A DNA stretch of 64,000 bases from Halobacterium noricense (GTDB lineage: Archaea > Halobacteriota > Halobacteria > Halobacteriales > Halobacteriaceae). Under the pieces are notes generated by a model, which was given only the letters and a program-made list of their open reading frames with translations, did no database searches and was not told the DNA's origin. The stretch is from positions 434,001-498,000 of the forward strand of contig NZ_CP089468.1 in NCBI RefSeq assembly GCF_021233435.1, written 5' to 3'. Of this stretch, positions 8,043 to 17,101 are shown one piece after another; position 1 is the stretch's first letter; each line of letters starts with the position of its first letter. The position numbers were made by a program, and so were the translations under genes.

Positions 8043-9308
8043 GTGCGTCTCGACGACTACATCGAGGGACTCCAGCCCGACGAGTCCGCCCAGCGACGCC
8101 AGCTCGCCGAGGAGAAGTCCTACGAGGTGCTGGACTACCTCGACGACGTCGAATCCGGGTTCGAGTCCGCCGTACAGGGGGACACGCTCGTCGGCGCGAC
8201 CGCGCCGTCGGTGTTCGTCGGCAGGTCGTCGTATCCGAACGTCTCCGCGGGCATTCTCTCGCCGGTCGCGGGCGGCGCGGACCCCGAGGAGTACGCGACC
8301 AGCGGCGAGTGGTACCAGCAGGGCCTGGACATCGACAACGTGCTCCAGTACCGGACGGGCCTGCTGAACTCGCGGCGCTCCGCGAACGTCAACGTCCACG
8401 ACGTCTGGGACGGCTTCGTCGGCACGCAGCGCGAGGTCGCGATGGCCGATCGGCCGGTGGACGTCGAAATCGGGCTCTCCGACACGCCGGACTTCGACGC
8501 CAGCGAGTACACGAACCCCGCGGCGAACGCGCCCTCCGGCCCGAACGCGAGTGCGGAGTCCGCGGCGCTCACGGAGAACCCCCACGTGCCGCGGTACGTC
8601 GAGAAGACCCTGGAGGACGACGACTGGGCGGCGGAGGGCGCGATGACGTATCTCTACCGCCGCGGCTTCGACGTCTACGACATCAACCGCGTGCTCTCCG
8701 TGGGCGCGCTCGGGCAGGCCGACCACCGCCGGCTCGTCCCGACGCGGTGGTCGATTACGGCCGTCGACGACACGATTGGGCAGTTCCTCCGCGGGAAGAT
8801 TCGGGACAACCCCAGCGTGAACCGCGTCACCGTCCACGTCAACGAGTACATGGGGAACCGCTACTGGGTGGTGCTCGCGCCCGGCTCGTGGGAGTACGAG
8901 CTCGTGGAGATGAAGGCCCCGGGCAGCATCTGGAACCCGGACCCCGCGGGCGACATCTGGATGGCGTCCGCCAGCGAGGGCTACGAGGGTCGCTCGGGCT
9001 ACGTCGACGAGACCGCGGGCGCGTACTACGCGTCCCGCCTCGGCGTGCTCGAACACCTCGACAGCATCGGCCGGCAGGCGAAGGCGCTCGTGCTCCGCGA
9101 GGTCAGCGACGACTACTGGGCACCCGTCGGCGTCTGGCAGGTCCGGGAGAGCGTCCGCAACGCATTCGACACCGAGCCGGGCGAGAGCCAGTCGTTCCAC
9201 GGCGCCGTCCGGGAAGCCGTCGACCACCTCCCCGTCTCGCTGGGCGCGCTGCGCCGCAAGTCCAGCATGGTCGCGGGCGTCCAGAGCGACCTCTCGGAGT
9301 TCTCGTAG
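8043..9308 (+). CDS. nreA: DNA repair protein NreA
   Basis: NreA acts in archaeal repair of mitomycin-type damage together with UvrABC and PCNA, as known from Haloferax. The 421-residue protein matches the family throughout, including VGRSSYPNVSAGILSPV, VYDINRVLSVGALGQADHR and PGSWEYELVEMKAPGSIW. It ends in QSDLSEFS, which fits a PCNA-interacting peptide (Q-x-x-L-x-x-F). I chose the GTG at 8043, giving VRLDDYIEGL, because family members start there. The upstream TTG frame from 7959 would add 28 basic residues unlike the rest. The 220 nt between this gene and the zinc microprotein are AT-rich and hold the promoters of both. Confidence 0.93.
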   Translation: MRLDDYIEGLQPDESAQRRQLAEEKSYEVLDYLDDVESGFESAVQGDTLVGATAPSVFVGRSSYPNVSAGILSPVAGGADPEEYATSGEWYQQGLDIDNVLQYRTGLLNSRRSANVNVHDVWDGFVGTQREVAMADRPVDVEIGLSDTPDFDASEYTNPAANAPSGPNASAESAALTENPHVPRYVEKTLEDDDWAAEGAMTYLYRRGFDVYDINRVLSVGALGQADHRRLVPTRWSITAVDDTIGQFLRGKIRDNPSVNRVTVHVNEYMGNRYWVVLAPGSWEYELVEMKAPGSIWNPDPAGDIWMASASEGYEGRSGYVDETAGAYYASRLGVLEHLDSIGRQAKALVLREVSDDYWAPVGVWQVRESVRNAFDTEPGESQSFHGAVREAVDHLPVSLGALRRKSSMVAGVQSDLSEFS

Positions 9309-9357
9309 CCCGCGATTCGGGGGTTCGTTTATGCCGTTACCCGGCCAACAGCACCGC

Positions 9358-9576
9358 ATGGTCCCTGCATTCGTCGGCGGCCTCCCCGGTGGCATGGAGT
9401 TCGCGGTCATCTTCCTGATGCTGGTGTCGTTCGCAATCGCCGCGTTCGTGGTCGTCGCGGTCGGCAGAATGGCGTTCGGCGGCGGCAGCGACGACCAGCG
9501 CGTCGCAGAACTAGAGGCGCGGGTCGCGGAACTCGAAGCCGAGCTCGCCGAGGAGCGACAGGACGACGAGCAGTAG
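9358..9576 (+). CDS. Small membrane-anchored coiled-coil protein
   Basis: A 72-residue protein with one transmembrane helix (residues 14-37, FAVIFLMLVSFAIAAFVVVAV), a short Gly/Ser linker and a C-terminal heptad stretch (VAELEARVAELEAELAEE). This is the usual plan of small haloarchaeal membrane-tethered coiled coils; the function is unknown. The ATG at 9358 is preferred to the one at 9331 because TTTATG around 9329-9334 sits 27 nt upstream as a TATA-like box for a leaderless start. It follows nreA by 49 nt on the same strand. Confidence 0.7.
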   Translation: MVPAFVGGLPGGMEFAVIFLMLVSFAIAAFVVVAVGRMAFGGGSDDQRVAELEARVAELEAELAEERQDDEQ

Positions 9577-9637
9577 GTCGCCGCGCGTCGCTGCCGCAGT
9601 CACGGGTTTTTTCGCAGCCGGCCCCGAACCGCCAGCC

Positions 9638-10414
9638 ATGAGCGCTGTCTCTACTGGCCGCCCACGACTGCGCGCGGTCCTCGTCGCGTTCGGCGTCGCC
9701 CTCCTCGGTTTCGCGCTGGCGATTCCAGCAGGCCTCGTCGTCGGGAGCGTCTACACGGTCGCCACGGGCAACCAGATCGGTCCGGTGGCGAGTCTCGGCG
9801 TCTCGATGGTCTCGCTGCAGGGCATCGCGTTCCCGGCGGCCGCGTGGGTGTACGTCCGGCGGCGCGGGCTCTCGTGGGACTACGTGCCTGCCTCCGTCCC
9901 CGACCTCGACGACTTCAAGTACGTCGTCGGCGCGTACGTCGCCGCGTTCGCCGCGCTGTACGCCATCAGTGTCGTGCTCGCGCTCACCTCCACGGAAGCC
10001 GCGACGAACACGGGTGCGACGACCGCGCTCGAACACCCCGAAATCATTCCGTACCTGATTCCGCTCCAGTTGCTGCTCATCGGCCCGGGCGAGGAACTCC
10101 TCTTCCGCGGCATCATCCAGGGCCGGCTCCGCGAGCGCTTCGACGCGTGGCCCGCTATCGTCGTCGCATCGCTGGCGTTCGCGCCCGCACACATCCTCGC
10201 GCTCTCCGGCGGCCCGACGGCCGTCCTTGTCTCCATTAGCGTGCTGTTCGTGCCCAGCGTGCTGTTCGGGTACACGTACGAGAAGACCGGGAACATCGCC
10301 GTCCCCGCGCTCACGCACGGCCTCTACAACGCCACGCTGTTCACGCTGATGTACGTCGCGGTGACGTACGCGCCGGAAGCAACCGGCGAAGCGACATCGC
10401 TGCTCGCGTTCTAG
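9638..10414 (+). CDS. CPBP (CAAX-like) intramembrane metalloprotease
   Basis: A 258-residue membrane protein with about seven hydrophobic helices. It carries the three CPBP motifs: EELLFRGIIQGR near residue 152 (catalytic glutamates and Arg), a histidine-containing helix (FAPAHILALSGG) and LTHGLYNATLF with the third-motif His and Asn. Relatives include Ras/a-factor converting enzyme Rce1 and bacteriocin self-immunity proteins. The substrate here is unknown. The stop overlaps that of the convergent DUF302 gene in the sequence CTAG. Confidence 0.9.
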   Translation: MSAVSTGRPRLRAVLVAFGVALLGFALAIPAGLVVGSVYTVATGNQIGPVASLGVSMVSLQGIAFPAAAWVYVRRRGLSWDYVPASVPDLDDFKYVVGAYVAAFAALYAISVVLALTSTEAATNTGATTALEHPEIIPYLIPLQLLLIGPGEELLFRGIIQGRLRERFDAWPAIVVASLAFAPAHILALSGGPTAVLVSISVLFVPSVLFGYTYEKTGNIAVPALTHGLYNATLFTLMYVAVTYAPEATGEATSLLAF

Positions 10415-10905
10415 TCGGCGGTTTCGAGATTTGCGAACGCTTCGTCGACGTACTCGCCGGTCTCCGCGACGATTTCCGCCCACGTCTCGTCGTCGGGCGC
10501 CATCCCGAGCAGTCGCGCGATGCGCATGATGGAGACGTGGTAGACGCGCTGTTTGCCGGGTTCCTCCTGCCAGACCACGACGTTGCACGGGAACAGCGCG
10601 CCGATTTTGTTGTCGCTGGCGTCCAGCGCCCTATCCGCGACCTCGGGGTTGCACGCGCCCAGCACGTAGTAGGGGTCGCGGTCCGCGTCGTCGGACTGCG
10701 GCCGACTGCCTGAGGCGCTTTGCGCCTCTCTGTCGACTTTCTCGTTGAGGAGCTCCGAGGGCGAGAACTCCGCGGGGAACCCGAAGCCGGCCTCGGAGAA
10801 CGCCTCGCGGACGTGCTCGACGGCTTCCTCGTGGTCCATCGCCAGCACCGCCTGCTCCTCGCCGTACTCCTCGGGGTCGATGTCGCTGGGGTCATTCGGC
10901 AGCAT
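10411..10905 (-). CDS. DUF302 family protein carrying a 45-nt in-frame insertion
   Basis: A 164-residue cytosolic protein with the DUF302 signature (YYVLGACNPEVADRAL, IGALFPCNVVVWQEE); the biochemical role of this family is not established. I place the start at the ATG at 10905 (MLPNDPSDID). TTTAT at 10931-10935 on the coding strand then lies about 27 nt upstream, as in leaderless genes. Residues encoded by 10687-10731 (REAQSASGSRPQSDD) interrupt the otherwise family-like NEKVD-ADRDPYYV. They correspond to a two-hairpin insertion described separately. It is convergent with the CPBP protease gene. Confidence 0.85.
   Translation of the reverse strand: MLPNDPSDIDPEEYGEEQAVLAMDHEEAVEHVREAFSEAGFGFPAEFSPSELLNEKVDREAQSASGSRPQSDDADRDPYYVLGACNPEVADRALDASDNKIGALFPCNVVVWQEEPGKQRVYHVSIMRIARLLGMAPDDETWAEIVAETGEYVDEAFANLETAD
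10687..10731 (-). repeat. 45-nt double-hairpin element inside the DUF302 gene
   Basis: Read on the coding (minus) strand, this segment holds hairpin GAGGCGC-AAA-GCGCCTC (10712-10728), the linker AGGCA, and hairpin GTCGG/CCGAC (10690-10706). Removing exactly 45 nt restores a family-like protein, and CGAC occurs at both edges. The stretch AGAGGCG...CGCCTCAGGCAG is shared with the element in dapD. Confidence 0.75.
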
Positions 10906-10976
10906 ACCCGGTAGTCCGAGCGCCGCGAAGATAAAGCCCGGCAAGCCAGCAGCGCGCTCGCCCACACTCCGACCTG

Positions 10977-12725
10977 CTACTCGCCCCAGTCGAACGCCGC
11001 GCTCGGGCCGCCGTCGGTGGCGGCAGCACTCGTGCGTCCGTCGCTGTTCGCACCAGCATCCCCGTCTGTGCCCCCGCCGGCGTCCTCCAGCACCTCGAAC
11101 TCGCCGAGCAGCGCCGCGAGGTCTTCCGTGCGCTCCGCGAGCGCGGCCATCCGCTCGGCGACCTCGTCGGTCGCCGCGGTCTGCTCGTCGGCCGCCGCCG
11201 CGACCGTCTGTGCCTCAGCGGCGGTCTCTTCGCTGACGCTGCCGACCTCGTCGACCATCAGCGCGACGTCGCTGGTGGACTCGGCGCCCTGCTCGGTCGC
11301 CGCCGAAATCTCCTGCACGGCGGCGTTCACGTCCGTGACCTCGTCGACGATGGCGTCGAATTCGCGGAGCACGGTCTCGGCGTTCGCTATCTTCTCGTCG
11401 ACCTCGTCGTTGACGTCGTCGATGGCGGCCACCGCCTCGTCGGCCTGCTCCGTCACCTCCGTGACGAGCGCGGAGATGTCGCCCGCCTGGTCGCTGGTTT
11501 CCGCCGCGAGCGTCTTCACCTCGTCGGCGACGACGGCGAACCCGTCGCCCTCGGCGCCCGTGCGCGCGGCCTCGATGGACGCGTTCAGCGCGAGCACGTT
11601 CGTCTCTTCGGCGATGTCCTCGATAACGGCGGTGATGCCGTCGATGCGGTCGACGGCGTCCGCCAGCGACGCCACCGTCTCCGCGACTGCACGGCTCTGC
11701 TCGCGGAGGTCGTGGAGTTCCTCGATGGTTTCCTCGACCTGCTCGCGGCCGGCTTTCCCGCGGTCGGCCGCGGATTGGGCGGTCTCGGCCACGTCGTCCG
11801 CACTCGCCGCAATTTCCTCGACCGACGCCGACAGCGTGTCCATCTCCGCGGCGACGTCGTTCAGGCGGTCGGTCTGCTGGGCGGCGCCCGCCGCAATTTC
11901 GTCCACGGAACTGCTCACTTCCGCGCTGTGCTCGGCGACGTCCGCGACCCGGCGGTCGGTCTCCCGGGACGTTGCGAGCACGTCGTCGGCGAACGACTGG
12001 ATGTCCGCGACCGTGTCCCCCAGCGTCCCAACGAGCGCGTCGAAGTCCTCGACGACTTCGCGGTGCTCGGTGCCGACGTCAAGTCCCTCGGCGTCGATTG
12101 TCGCCGTCAGGTCGCCGCGCTGGGCAGCCTCCGTCGCCACCGACAGCGCGTCCACGAGCCGTTCGAGGCGCGCGGACTGCGCTTCGAGCTCGTCGGTCTT
12201 CGCCTCCAGCTCGCGCGTGTACGTCTCCATGCTGTCGGCCATCGCCGCGATGCTGTCCCCGAACTCGCCGGGCACCTCTTCGTCGAGCGCGGGGTCGTCG
12301 AACGCCTGTCGTGCGAGCGCGTCGGCCTGCCGGGACGCCGCCGCGAGGTTCGCCTGCATCTCCTCGAACGACCCCACGAGGTTCGCAATTTCGTCGCGGC
12401 GGTCGCTGTCCGGGACGTCGACGTCCTCGAACTCGCCCGCGGCAATCTCGGAGGCCGCCGCGTCGAGCGCGACCAGCGGCTCCACGAAGTCGCGCTTGGC
12501 GACGAGGTACGTGTTGTAGAACGCGACCGCCGACAGCACCAGCATCGCCGCGACGCCCGCGACCTGTACCGTTCCGCCCGCGAACAGGGCGAACGCCCCC
12601 ATCGCGACCGCGCTCGCGAACTGCAGGCCGACCGCGGTCAGCATCTTCCGCTCGACCGACCCGTCCGCGCCGGCCAGCGCTATCGACCGCCAGAGCAGCG
12701 ACTCGTACGTCCCCCGGAATGTCAT
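10977..12725 (-). CDS. Methyl-accepting chemotaxis-type transducer with two membrane helices
   Basis: A 582-residue signal transducer. Residues about 28-75 form two closely spaced transmembrane helices with almost no extracellular loop. A HAMP-like segment follows ([19 protein letters not shown]), then a long coiled coil and the conserved MCP hairpin tip ([33 protein letters not shown]). The lack of an external sensor domain resembles MpcT of Halobacterium, a transducer of membrane-potential changes, so sensing of membrane state or an internal cue is more likely than an external ligand. This is inference from architecture. It would signal through CheW/CheA, not seen here. The gene stands alone between DUF302 and a small conserved gene. 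Confidence 0.9.
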   Translation of the reverse strand: MTFRGTYESLLWRSIALAGADGSVERKMLTAVGLQFASAVAMGAFALFAGGTVQVAGVAAMLVLSAVAFYNTYLVAKRDFVEPLVALDAAASEIAAGEFEDVDVPDSDRRDEIANLVGSFEEMQANLAAASRQADALARQAFDDPALDEEVPGEFGDSIAAMADSMETYTRELEAKTDELEAQSARLERLVDALSVATEAAQRGDLTATIDAEGLDVGTEHREVVEDFDALVGTLGDTVADIQSFADDVLATSRETDRRVADVAEHSAEVSSSVDEIAAGAAQQTDRLNDVAAEMDTLSASVEEIAASADDVAETAQSAADRGKAGREQVEETIEELHDLREQSRAVAETVASLADAVDRIDGITAVIEDIAEETNVLALNASIEAARTGAEGDGFAVVADEVKTLAAETSDQAGDISALVTEVTEQADEAVAAIDDVNDEVDEKIANAETVLREFDAIVDEVTDVNAAVQEISAATEQGAESTSDVALMVDEVGSVSEETAAEAQTVAAAADEQTAATDEVAERMAALAERTEDLAALLGEFEVLEDAGGGTDGDAGANSDGRTSAAATDGGPSAAFDWGE

Positions 12726-12788
12726 GCCCGCGGCTTCGCGGGGACTCGTAAAAGGCAGCGACGGTGATTCCCAGAATCTCGGAGCTCG

Positions 12789-13073
12789 CTACTCGGTCGG
12801 CACGGGGCCGGTGCCGACGACTTCCCGGACGGCGTCCTCGAACTCGCGGCGCGTCTCGAAGTACGTGATGTCGACGTCTTCGAGGAGCGCTTCGAGTTTC
12901 TGGGAGCCGTCGGGCGTCCGGACGACCGAATCGCCCTCCTTGCGGGCGACCTCGCTCTTCTGCTGGGCCCACGTCAGTCGGGACGCCACGCGCGACAGCG
13001 GCGCGCCCTCGACCGGCTCGCCCTCGCCGAGTTCGACGGCGGGTTCCTCGTCCTCGTCGGTCTCGTCAGCCAT
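12789..13073 (-). CDS. Small conserved haloarchaeal protein (DUF5789-like)
   Basis: A 94-residue acidic protein. The segment LSRVASRLTWAQQKSEV, followed by VRTPDGSQKLEALLEDVDIT and ending in REVVGTGPVPTE, is typical of small conserved haloarchaeal proteins I associate with DUF5789; the family assignment is from memory and uncertain. No catalytic residues can be pointed to. The ATG at 13071-13073 (MADETDEDEEP) was chosen because longer versions read into basic non-coding sequence. It follows the transducer gene's start region on the same strand, 63 nt away. Confidence 0.72.
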   Translation of the reverse strand: MADETDEDEEPAVELGEGEPVEGAPLSRVASRLTWAQQKSEVARKEGDSVVRTPDGSQKLEALLEDVDITYFETRREFEDAVREVVGTGPVPTE

Positions 13074-13280
13074 ACCCGGCGATTCGAGGGGGCGTGGATT
13101 CAACCTTTCGGAGCGTGGCCGAGCAACGCGAGGCCACGTTATGGCGAGCGGTGACCGCAGGGAACCGCGAGCAGCGTAGTCGAGAGTCACCGACCGACCC
13201 GCGAGCAGCGAGCCCTCCCGTCGCCCGCGCCGTCGAACGTCTGACGTACTGTTTTTACCCTGCACGTCTAACGGCCACGC

Positions 13281-14192
13281 ATGACCAGCCTGGGGGAGAC
13301 CTACGACCGGCGCGCGGGCGAGGCCAGCCAGCGACGCGTCTACCTCGGCACCGGCCTGTTCGCCGCGGGCGCGCTGCTCGTCGTCGGGGGGATTCTCGCC
13401 GGCGCGACGGGGCTCCTCATAAACAACGGCTTCGGGCAGTACGAGAGCCGGGAGATCGCGGGCATCCTCGCGGGATTGGGCGTCCCCGCGGTGTTCGTCG
13501 GCATCTTCACGGTGCTGCCCGCGAGCCGCGTCCAGCGCGCTGCCGCGGCCGTCGGTGCGGGCCTGACCGTCCTCGGCGTGATGTTGTTCCGGGCGACGTA
13601 CCCGTACCTCTACGTCCCGAACTCGGGCGGCGTCCCGTCGACGGCGACGCTGGCGTTCGTGCTCGTCTACGCGGCCGGCATCATCACGACGTTCTGGTGT
13701 CTGTTCACCGCGGTCGCGACGTTCAAGACGCGCAACGACCCGGGCGGCAGCGTCACGCTCACCGTCACGAAGGACGGCGAGACGCACACCGTCGAGGTGC
13801 CCGCCGACGACGTCGAGAGCGCCCGCGAGAAACTCGCGTCCGGGAGTTTCGGCGGCGTCGGCGTCTTCGGTGGCGTCGAGGACCCCGACGAGCGCACTCG
13901 CGCGAACGCGTCCGAACCGAAGCCGTCGTCCCCGTCCACGCAGACAGAGTCGACGCCTGGCGCGTCCCCCTCGGTCTCGGACGGCGGCGCGGCCACCGAC
14001 GACATCGCCTCGCCGCTCGACGACGCGGGCGACTCGCCCTCCGCGGGCGGCCCGACGCCGGACAAGTACTGCGGGAACTGCGCGCACTTCGAGTACGCCG
14101 GCAACGACGGCATGCAGCCGTACTGCGGGCTCTACGAGGAGGAGATGGCCGACATGGAAGCCTGCGAGTGGTGGGAGCGCAACGACCAGTAG
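13281..14192 (+). CDS. Four-helix membrane protein with a cysteine-rich C-terminal knuckle
   Basis: A 303-residue protein. Four transmembrane helices lie in residues 22-46, 60-82, 88-105 and 117-143. A soluble domain and a long Ser/Pro/Thr-rich acidic linker follow (residues 200-260). The end carries CGNCAHFEY...CGLY...ACEWW, a four-cysteine motif likely to bind a metal. I think it belongs to a haloarchaeal DUF family (possibly DUF7139) but cannot confirm it. A TATA-like TTTTTA at about 13251-13257 lies 27 nt before the start. Its stop abuts the stop of the convergent Mut7-C gene. Confidence 0.75.
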   Translation: MTSLGETYDRRAGEASQRRVYLGTGLFAAGALLVVGGILAGATGLLINNGFGQYESREIAGILAGLGVPAVFVGIFTVLPASRVQRAAAAVGAGLTVLGVMLFRATYPYLYVPNSGGVPSTATLAFVLVYAAGIITTFWCLFTAVATFKTRNDPGGSVTLTVTKDGETHTVEVPADDVESAREKLASGSFGGVGVFGGVEDPDERTRANASEPKPSSPSTQTESTPGASPSVSDGGAATDDIASPLDDAGDSPSAGGPTPDKYCGNCAHFEYAGNDGMQPYCGLYEEEMADMEACEWWERNDQ

Positions 14193-14633
14193 TTACAGTT
14201 CTTCGAGCCGCACTTCGACGTCGTCCCAGTGACTGCCCTCCCAGAAGTACTGCCCGCAGTCCTCGCACTGCCAGACGGGCGAAGCGTCGTCGGGGACGTA
14301 CTCCGGGAATTCGTTTCCTTCTCCATCGACTTCGTGGAGTTCGCCGTTGCACGCGCCGCAGCGCTCGCCCGGCGTCGGTGTCAGGTCCACGCCCGCGGCG
14401 GCGACTTCGCGGAGCTGGGCGTCGATGTCTTTGGACTCGACGAGGACGCTCTCGGGCGCTCGCTCGGCCAGTTTGCGGTCCCGCGTGACGAGCACGCAGT
14501 CCTCGCGGGCGGCGAGGTCACGAATCGCGTCGTCGTCCTCGACCCCCCGGTCCAGACAGTACGCGGCGTCGTGCCCGCACATCCGCAGAATGCGCGCGAG
14601 ACTGCCGAGCATCGCGTCGAGCAGTAGTTTCAC
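14193..14633 (-). CDS. Mut7-C RNase (PIN-like) domain protein
   Basis: A 146-residue protein of the Mut7-C family. The N-terminal PIN-like core has KLLLDAMLGSLARILRMCGHD, YCLDRGVEDDDAI and CVLVTRDRKLAER, supplying the acidic residues expected for metal-dependent RNA cleavage. The C-terminal half has a zinc ribbon (CGACNGEL and CEDCGQYF). The start is GTG at 14631-14633, and it overlaps the polX stop in the sequence GTGA, so the two genes are translationally coupled. Activity on RNA is inferred from the fold. Confidence 0.9.
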   Translation of the reverse strand: MKLLLDAMLGSLARILRMCGHDAAYCLDRGVEDDDAIRDLAAREDCVLVTRDRKLAERAPESVLVESKDIDAQLREVAAAGVDLTPTPGERCGACNGELHEVDGEGNEFPEYVPDDASPVWQCEDCGQYFWEGSHWDDVEVRLEEL

Positions 14634-16435
14634 GAGTCGAGGAATTCGCGGAGGCCGTCCGCGTCCCGGGCGTTCAGCACGTCGCTGGCTTCCGCCCAGC
14701 CGCGGCGCGCGGTGTGGACGCCGTACTCGATGTAGTCGTACTCGCTGGTGGAGTGGGCGTCCGTGTTGACTGATATCGTCGCGCCCGCGTCGACGGCTGT
14801 CTGGACGACGCTTCCCCAGAGGTCGAGGCGGTGCGGGTTGCTGTTGATTTCGAGTGCGGTGCCGGCCTCCGCGGCGGCCTCCGCGAGCGCATCGGGGTCG
14901 AACTCCATCGCTGGACGGTCGTTGATGAGCCGGCCCGATGGGTGGCCGAGAATGTCGACGTGCTCGTGTTCGACGGCCGCAATCAGGCGCTCGGTCTGGT
15001 CGCCGCCGTCCTCCCCGAGGCCGCTGTGGGGGCTCGCAATCACGACGTCGAGGTCCGCGAGCACGTCGTCGCTGATGTCGACGACGTTCCCGTCGGTGTC
15101 GACGTTCGCCTCGATGCCGTGGAAGACGGTGATGTCGGCGTCCTCGCGGGCGGCCTCGATTTCGTCGACCTGCTCGTGGATGTCCGCGTCGGAGAGCCCG
15201 CTGTCCCCGAACACGCCCGGGCCCTCCGCGTGGTCGGTGATAGCGACGTAGTCGTGGCCGAACTCCGCGGCCCCCTCGACCATCTCGCGGGCCGTGAGGT
15301 CGCCGTCCGACCACTCCGTGTGCGCGTGCACGTCGCCGCGTACGTCGCCTTCCTCGATTAAGTCCGGGAGGTCGCCGGCGGCCGCAGCGTCGACCTCGCC
15401 GCGGTCCTCGCGCATCTCCGGCGGAATCAACGGCAGGCCGAGCGCGTCGTAGACGGCGTCCTCGGTTTCGCTGGCGAGCCGCTCGCCCACGCGCTGCCTT
15501 CCGTCGGCCCGCTGGTCCGACGACGTTCGCGAACCGTCGGTTCCTTCACCCGCGTCCGGGTCCTCCACGTCCGAGACGTCGAAGACGCCGTACTCGTTGA
15601 CCTTCTTGTCCTGGTCGATGGCGTGGTTGCGCAGCGTGATGTTGTGGTCCTTGCTGCCCGTGAAGTACTGCAGCGCCGACCCGAACTCCTCGTCGACGAC
15701 GACGCGGAGGTCGATGCGGAGCTGGTTCGACCGCACGCTCGTCTTCGTCGGCCCCAAGTCGAGGGTTTCGTCCACGCGGTCCCACCCCGTCAGCGCCTCG
15801 CCGACCGTCTCGCCGGCGTCGCTGGCGACGAGCACGTCCACGTCGCCGATAGTCTCGCGCCACCGCCGCGTCGACCCCGCAACCTCGACGCGCCCGACGG
15901 CGTCGAGGTCCGCGAGGAACGACCGCACGTCCTCGGCGATGGGGCGGCCGTTCCCCAGGAGTTCGCGCTCCTGGGCCTGCCGCGCGAACCCGATGTGGTC
16001 GAGGATGTTCTGCTCGGTCTTCGGTCCGAACCCCTCGACGTCCTGAATCTCGCCCGCCCGCGCGGCGTCTTCGAGGTCGTCCAAGGTCTGCACGCCGAGC
16101 GCGTCGTAGAGCTTCTTGACGGTCTTCGGCCCGACCCCCTCGACGGAGGTCAACTGTTCGATGTCCACCGGGAGCTTCTCGCGCTCCGCCTCTACCTCCT
16201 CGATTTCGCCGGTCTCGACGTACTCCACGACCTTCGACGCGATGGCGTCGCCGACGCCCTCAATCTTCTGGACGGCGTCGCTACCCTCCGCCGCGAGGTC
16301 CTCGACGGCTTCGGGGTAGTCCCGGATATTCGACGCCGCGCGCCGGTACGTGTTCGGCTTGTAGCCGACGTCCTGGGCCTCCAGCAGGTCGGCGTACGCT
16401 TCGAGCACGCTCGCGACCTCGTTGTTCCGGCTCAT
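14630..16435 (-). CDS. polX: Family X DNA polymerase with PHP nuclease domain
   Basis: A 601-residue repair polymerase. The N-terminal 8-kDa-like and HhH region (IEGVGDAIASKVVEY, SVEGVGPKTVKKLYDALG) binds DNA. The palm carries GDVDVLV near residue 198 and the IDLRV strand, giving the catalytic aspartates. The C-terminal PHP domain starts at HAHTEWSDGD near residue 346 and supplies 3'-5' exonuclease or phosphodiesterase activity. Residues encoded by 15497-15547 look like an in-frame insertion between DPDAG and QRVGERL. The stop overlaps the downstream Mut7-C start, and the start overlaps the upstream gene's stop (ATGA), so three genes form one operon. Confidence 0.95.
   Translation of the reverse strand: MSRNNEVASVLEAYADLLEAQDVGYKPNTYRRAASNIRDYPEAVEDLAAEGSDAVQKIEGVGDAIASKVVEYVETGEIEEVEAEREKLPVDIEQLTSVEGVGPKTVKKLYDALGVQTLDDLEDAARAGEIQDVEGFGPKTEQNILDHIGFARQAQERELLGNGRPIAEDVRSFLADLDAVGRVEVAGSTRRWRETIGDVDVLVASDAGETVGEALTGWDRVDETLDLGPTKTSVRSNQLRIDLRVVVDEEFGSALQYFTGSKDHNITLRNHAIDQDKKVNEYGVFDVSDVEDPDAGEGTDGSRTSSDQRADGRQRVGERLASETEDAVYDALGLPLIPPEMREDRGEVDAAAAGDLPDLIEEGDVRGDVHAHTEWSDGDLTAREMVEGAAEFGHDYVAITDHAEGPGVFGDSGLSDADIHEQVDEIEAAREDADITVFHGIEANVDTDGNVVDISDDVLADLDVVIASPHSGLGEDGGDQTERLIAAVEHEHVDILGHPSGRLINDRPAMEFDPDALAEAAAEAGTALEINSNPHRLDLWGSVVQTAVDAGATISVNTDAHSTSEYDYIEYGVHTARRGWAEASDVLNARDADGLREFLDS
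15497..15547 (-). repeat. Possible 51-nt double-hairpin insertion in polX
   Basis: On the coding strand this holds a small hairpin GAACC-GAC-GGTTC, a linker GCGAACG (shared with the 57-nt element in the TnpB remnant) and a larger stem CGTCGG/CCGACG. Its translation (EGTDGSRTSSDQRADGR) breaks an otherwise expected DPDAG-QRVGERL. The edges are less clear than at the other sites, so it is tentative. Confidence 0.4.
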
Positions 16436-16866
16436 CGCTTGATGCCCTCCTCGTTGTCGTGGCCCAGCGCCTCCTTCAGGAACGAGAACCAGCGCTTCTT
16501 GTCCGCGCGCTCGCTGGCCTCGATTTCCGCCTCGATGCTCGTCGTCCCCAGCGATTCGAGCGCGTTCAGCGCCCGCTCGATGCCGATGATGGCGTTCACG
16601 AGTTCCTCGCCCTCCTCCCGCGTGATGTCCGCGTCTTCGAGGCGCTCGCGGCGCTGCAGCCGCTCCCGGCGCAGCAGCTTCTTCGCTTCCTGAATGTCCT
16701 CGCGGCGCTCGGCCGGCACCGTATCGAGTTTCTTCACCTCGAAGACGAACTCCCGTAACTCGAACTCCTCGCCCTGCACGTCGAGCGTGTCCGGAATCGA
16801 CGCTCCCACCGTCGCGGCCTCCCGGTCGACGCGTTCGAGGAGCTGCTTCCGCTCGAACTCGCGCAT
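16432..16866 (-). CDS. Conserved haloarchaeal protein (DUF5788-like), first gene of the polX operon
   Basis: A 144-residue, mainly helical protein rich in Arg and Glu (MREFERKQLLERVDREAATV, then KKLLRRERLQRRERLEDADI). I associate it with DUF5788, from memory. It has no enzyme motif. Charged amphipathic helices suggest a structural or binding role. It lies immediately upstream of polX with an ATGA stop/start overlap, so it is the leading gene of an operon that continues through polX to the Mut7-C gene. A role in DNA or RNA metabolism is therefore possible but unproven. Confidence 0.75.
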   Translation of the reverse strand: MREFERKQLLERVDREAATVGASIPDTLDVQGEEFELREFVFEVKKLDTVPAERREDIQEAKKLLRRERLQRRERLEDADITREEGEELVNAIIGIERALNALESLGTTSIEAEIEASERADKKRWFSFLKEALGHDNEEGIKR

Positions 16867-17044
16867 ACTCGTGTTACCGCCGGCTCCCGCAAAAGCCCCC
16901 CGGCTACTTCGACCCGAACTCGAACTATTCGGCTCTGGGTCTGCTTCCACCCGGGTATAGAAAGCCCCGAGGCTGTAGACTCGGTGCGCTCGCTGCGCGC
17001 GCTCCCTACGGTCGCGTGCTTGCTTCACGCGCCTTCGTCTACCG

Positions 17045-17092
17045 GGCGGTCGGCTCCGCCGACCGCCTCATGCCGTGGCGGCGAAGCCGCCA
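17045..17092. repeat. Intergenic double-hairpin module
   Basis: Stem 1 has 9 bp with loop CTCCG (17045-17067), stem 2 has 7 bp with loop GAA (17076-17092), and an 8-nt linker separates them. The layout matches that of the elements inserted in genes elsewhere in the window. Confidence 0.7.
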
Positions 17093-17101
17093 CTCGAGCC
17101 T

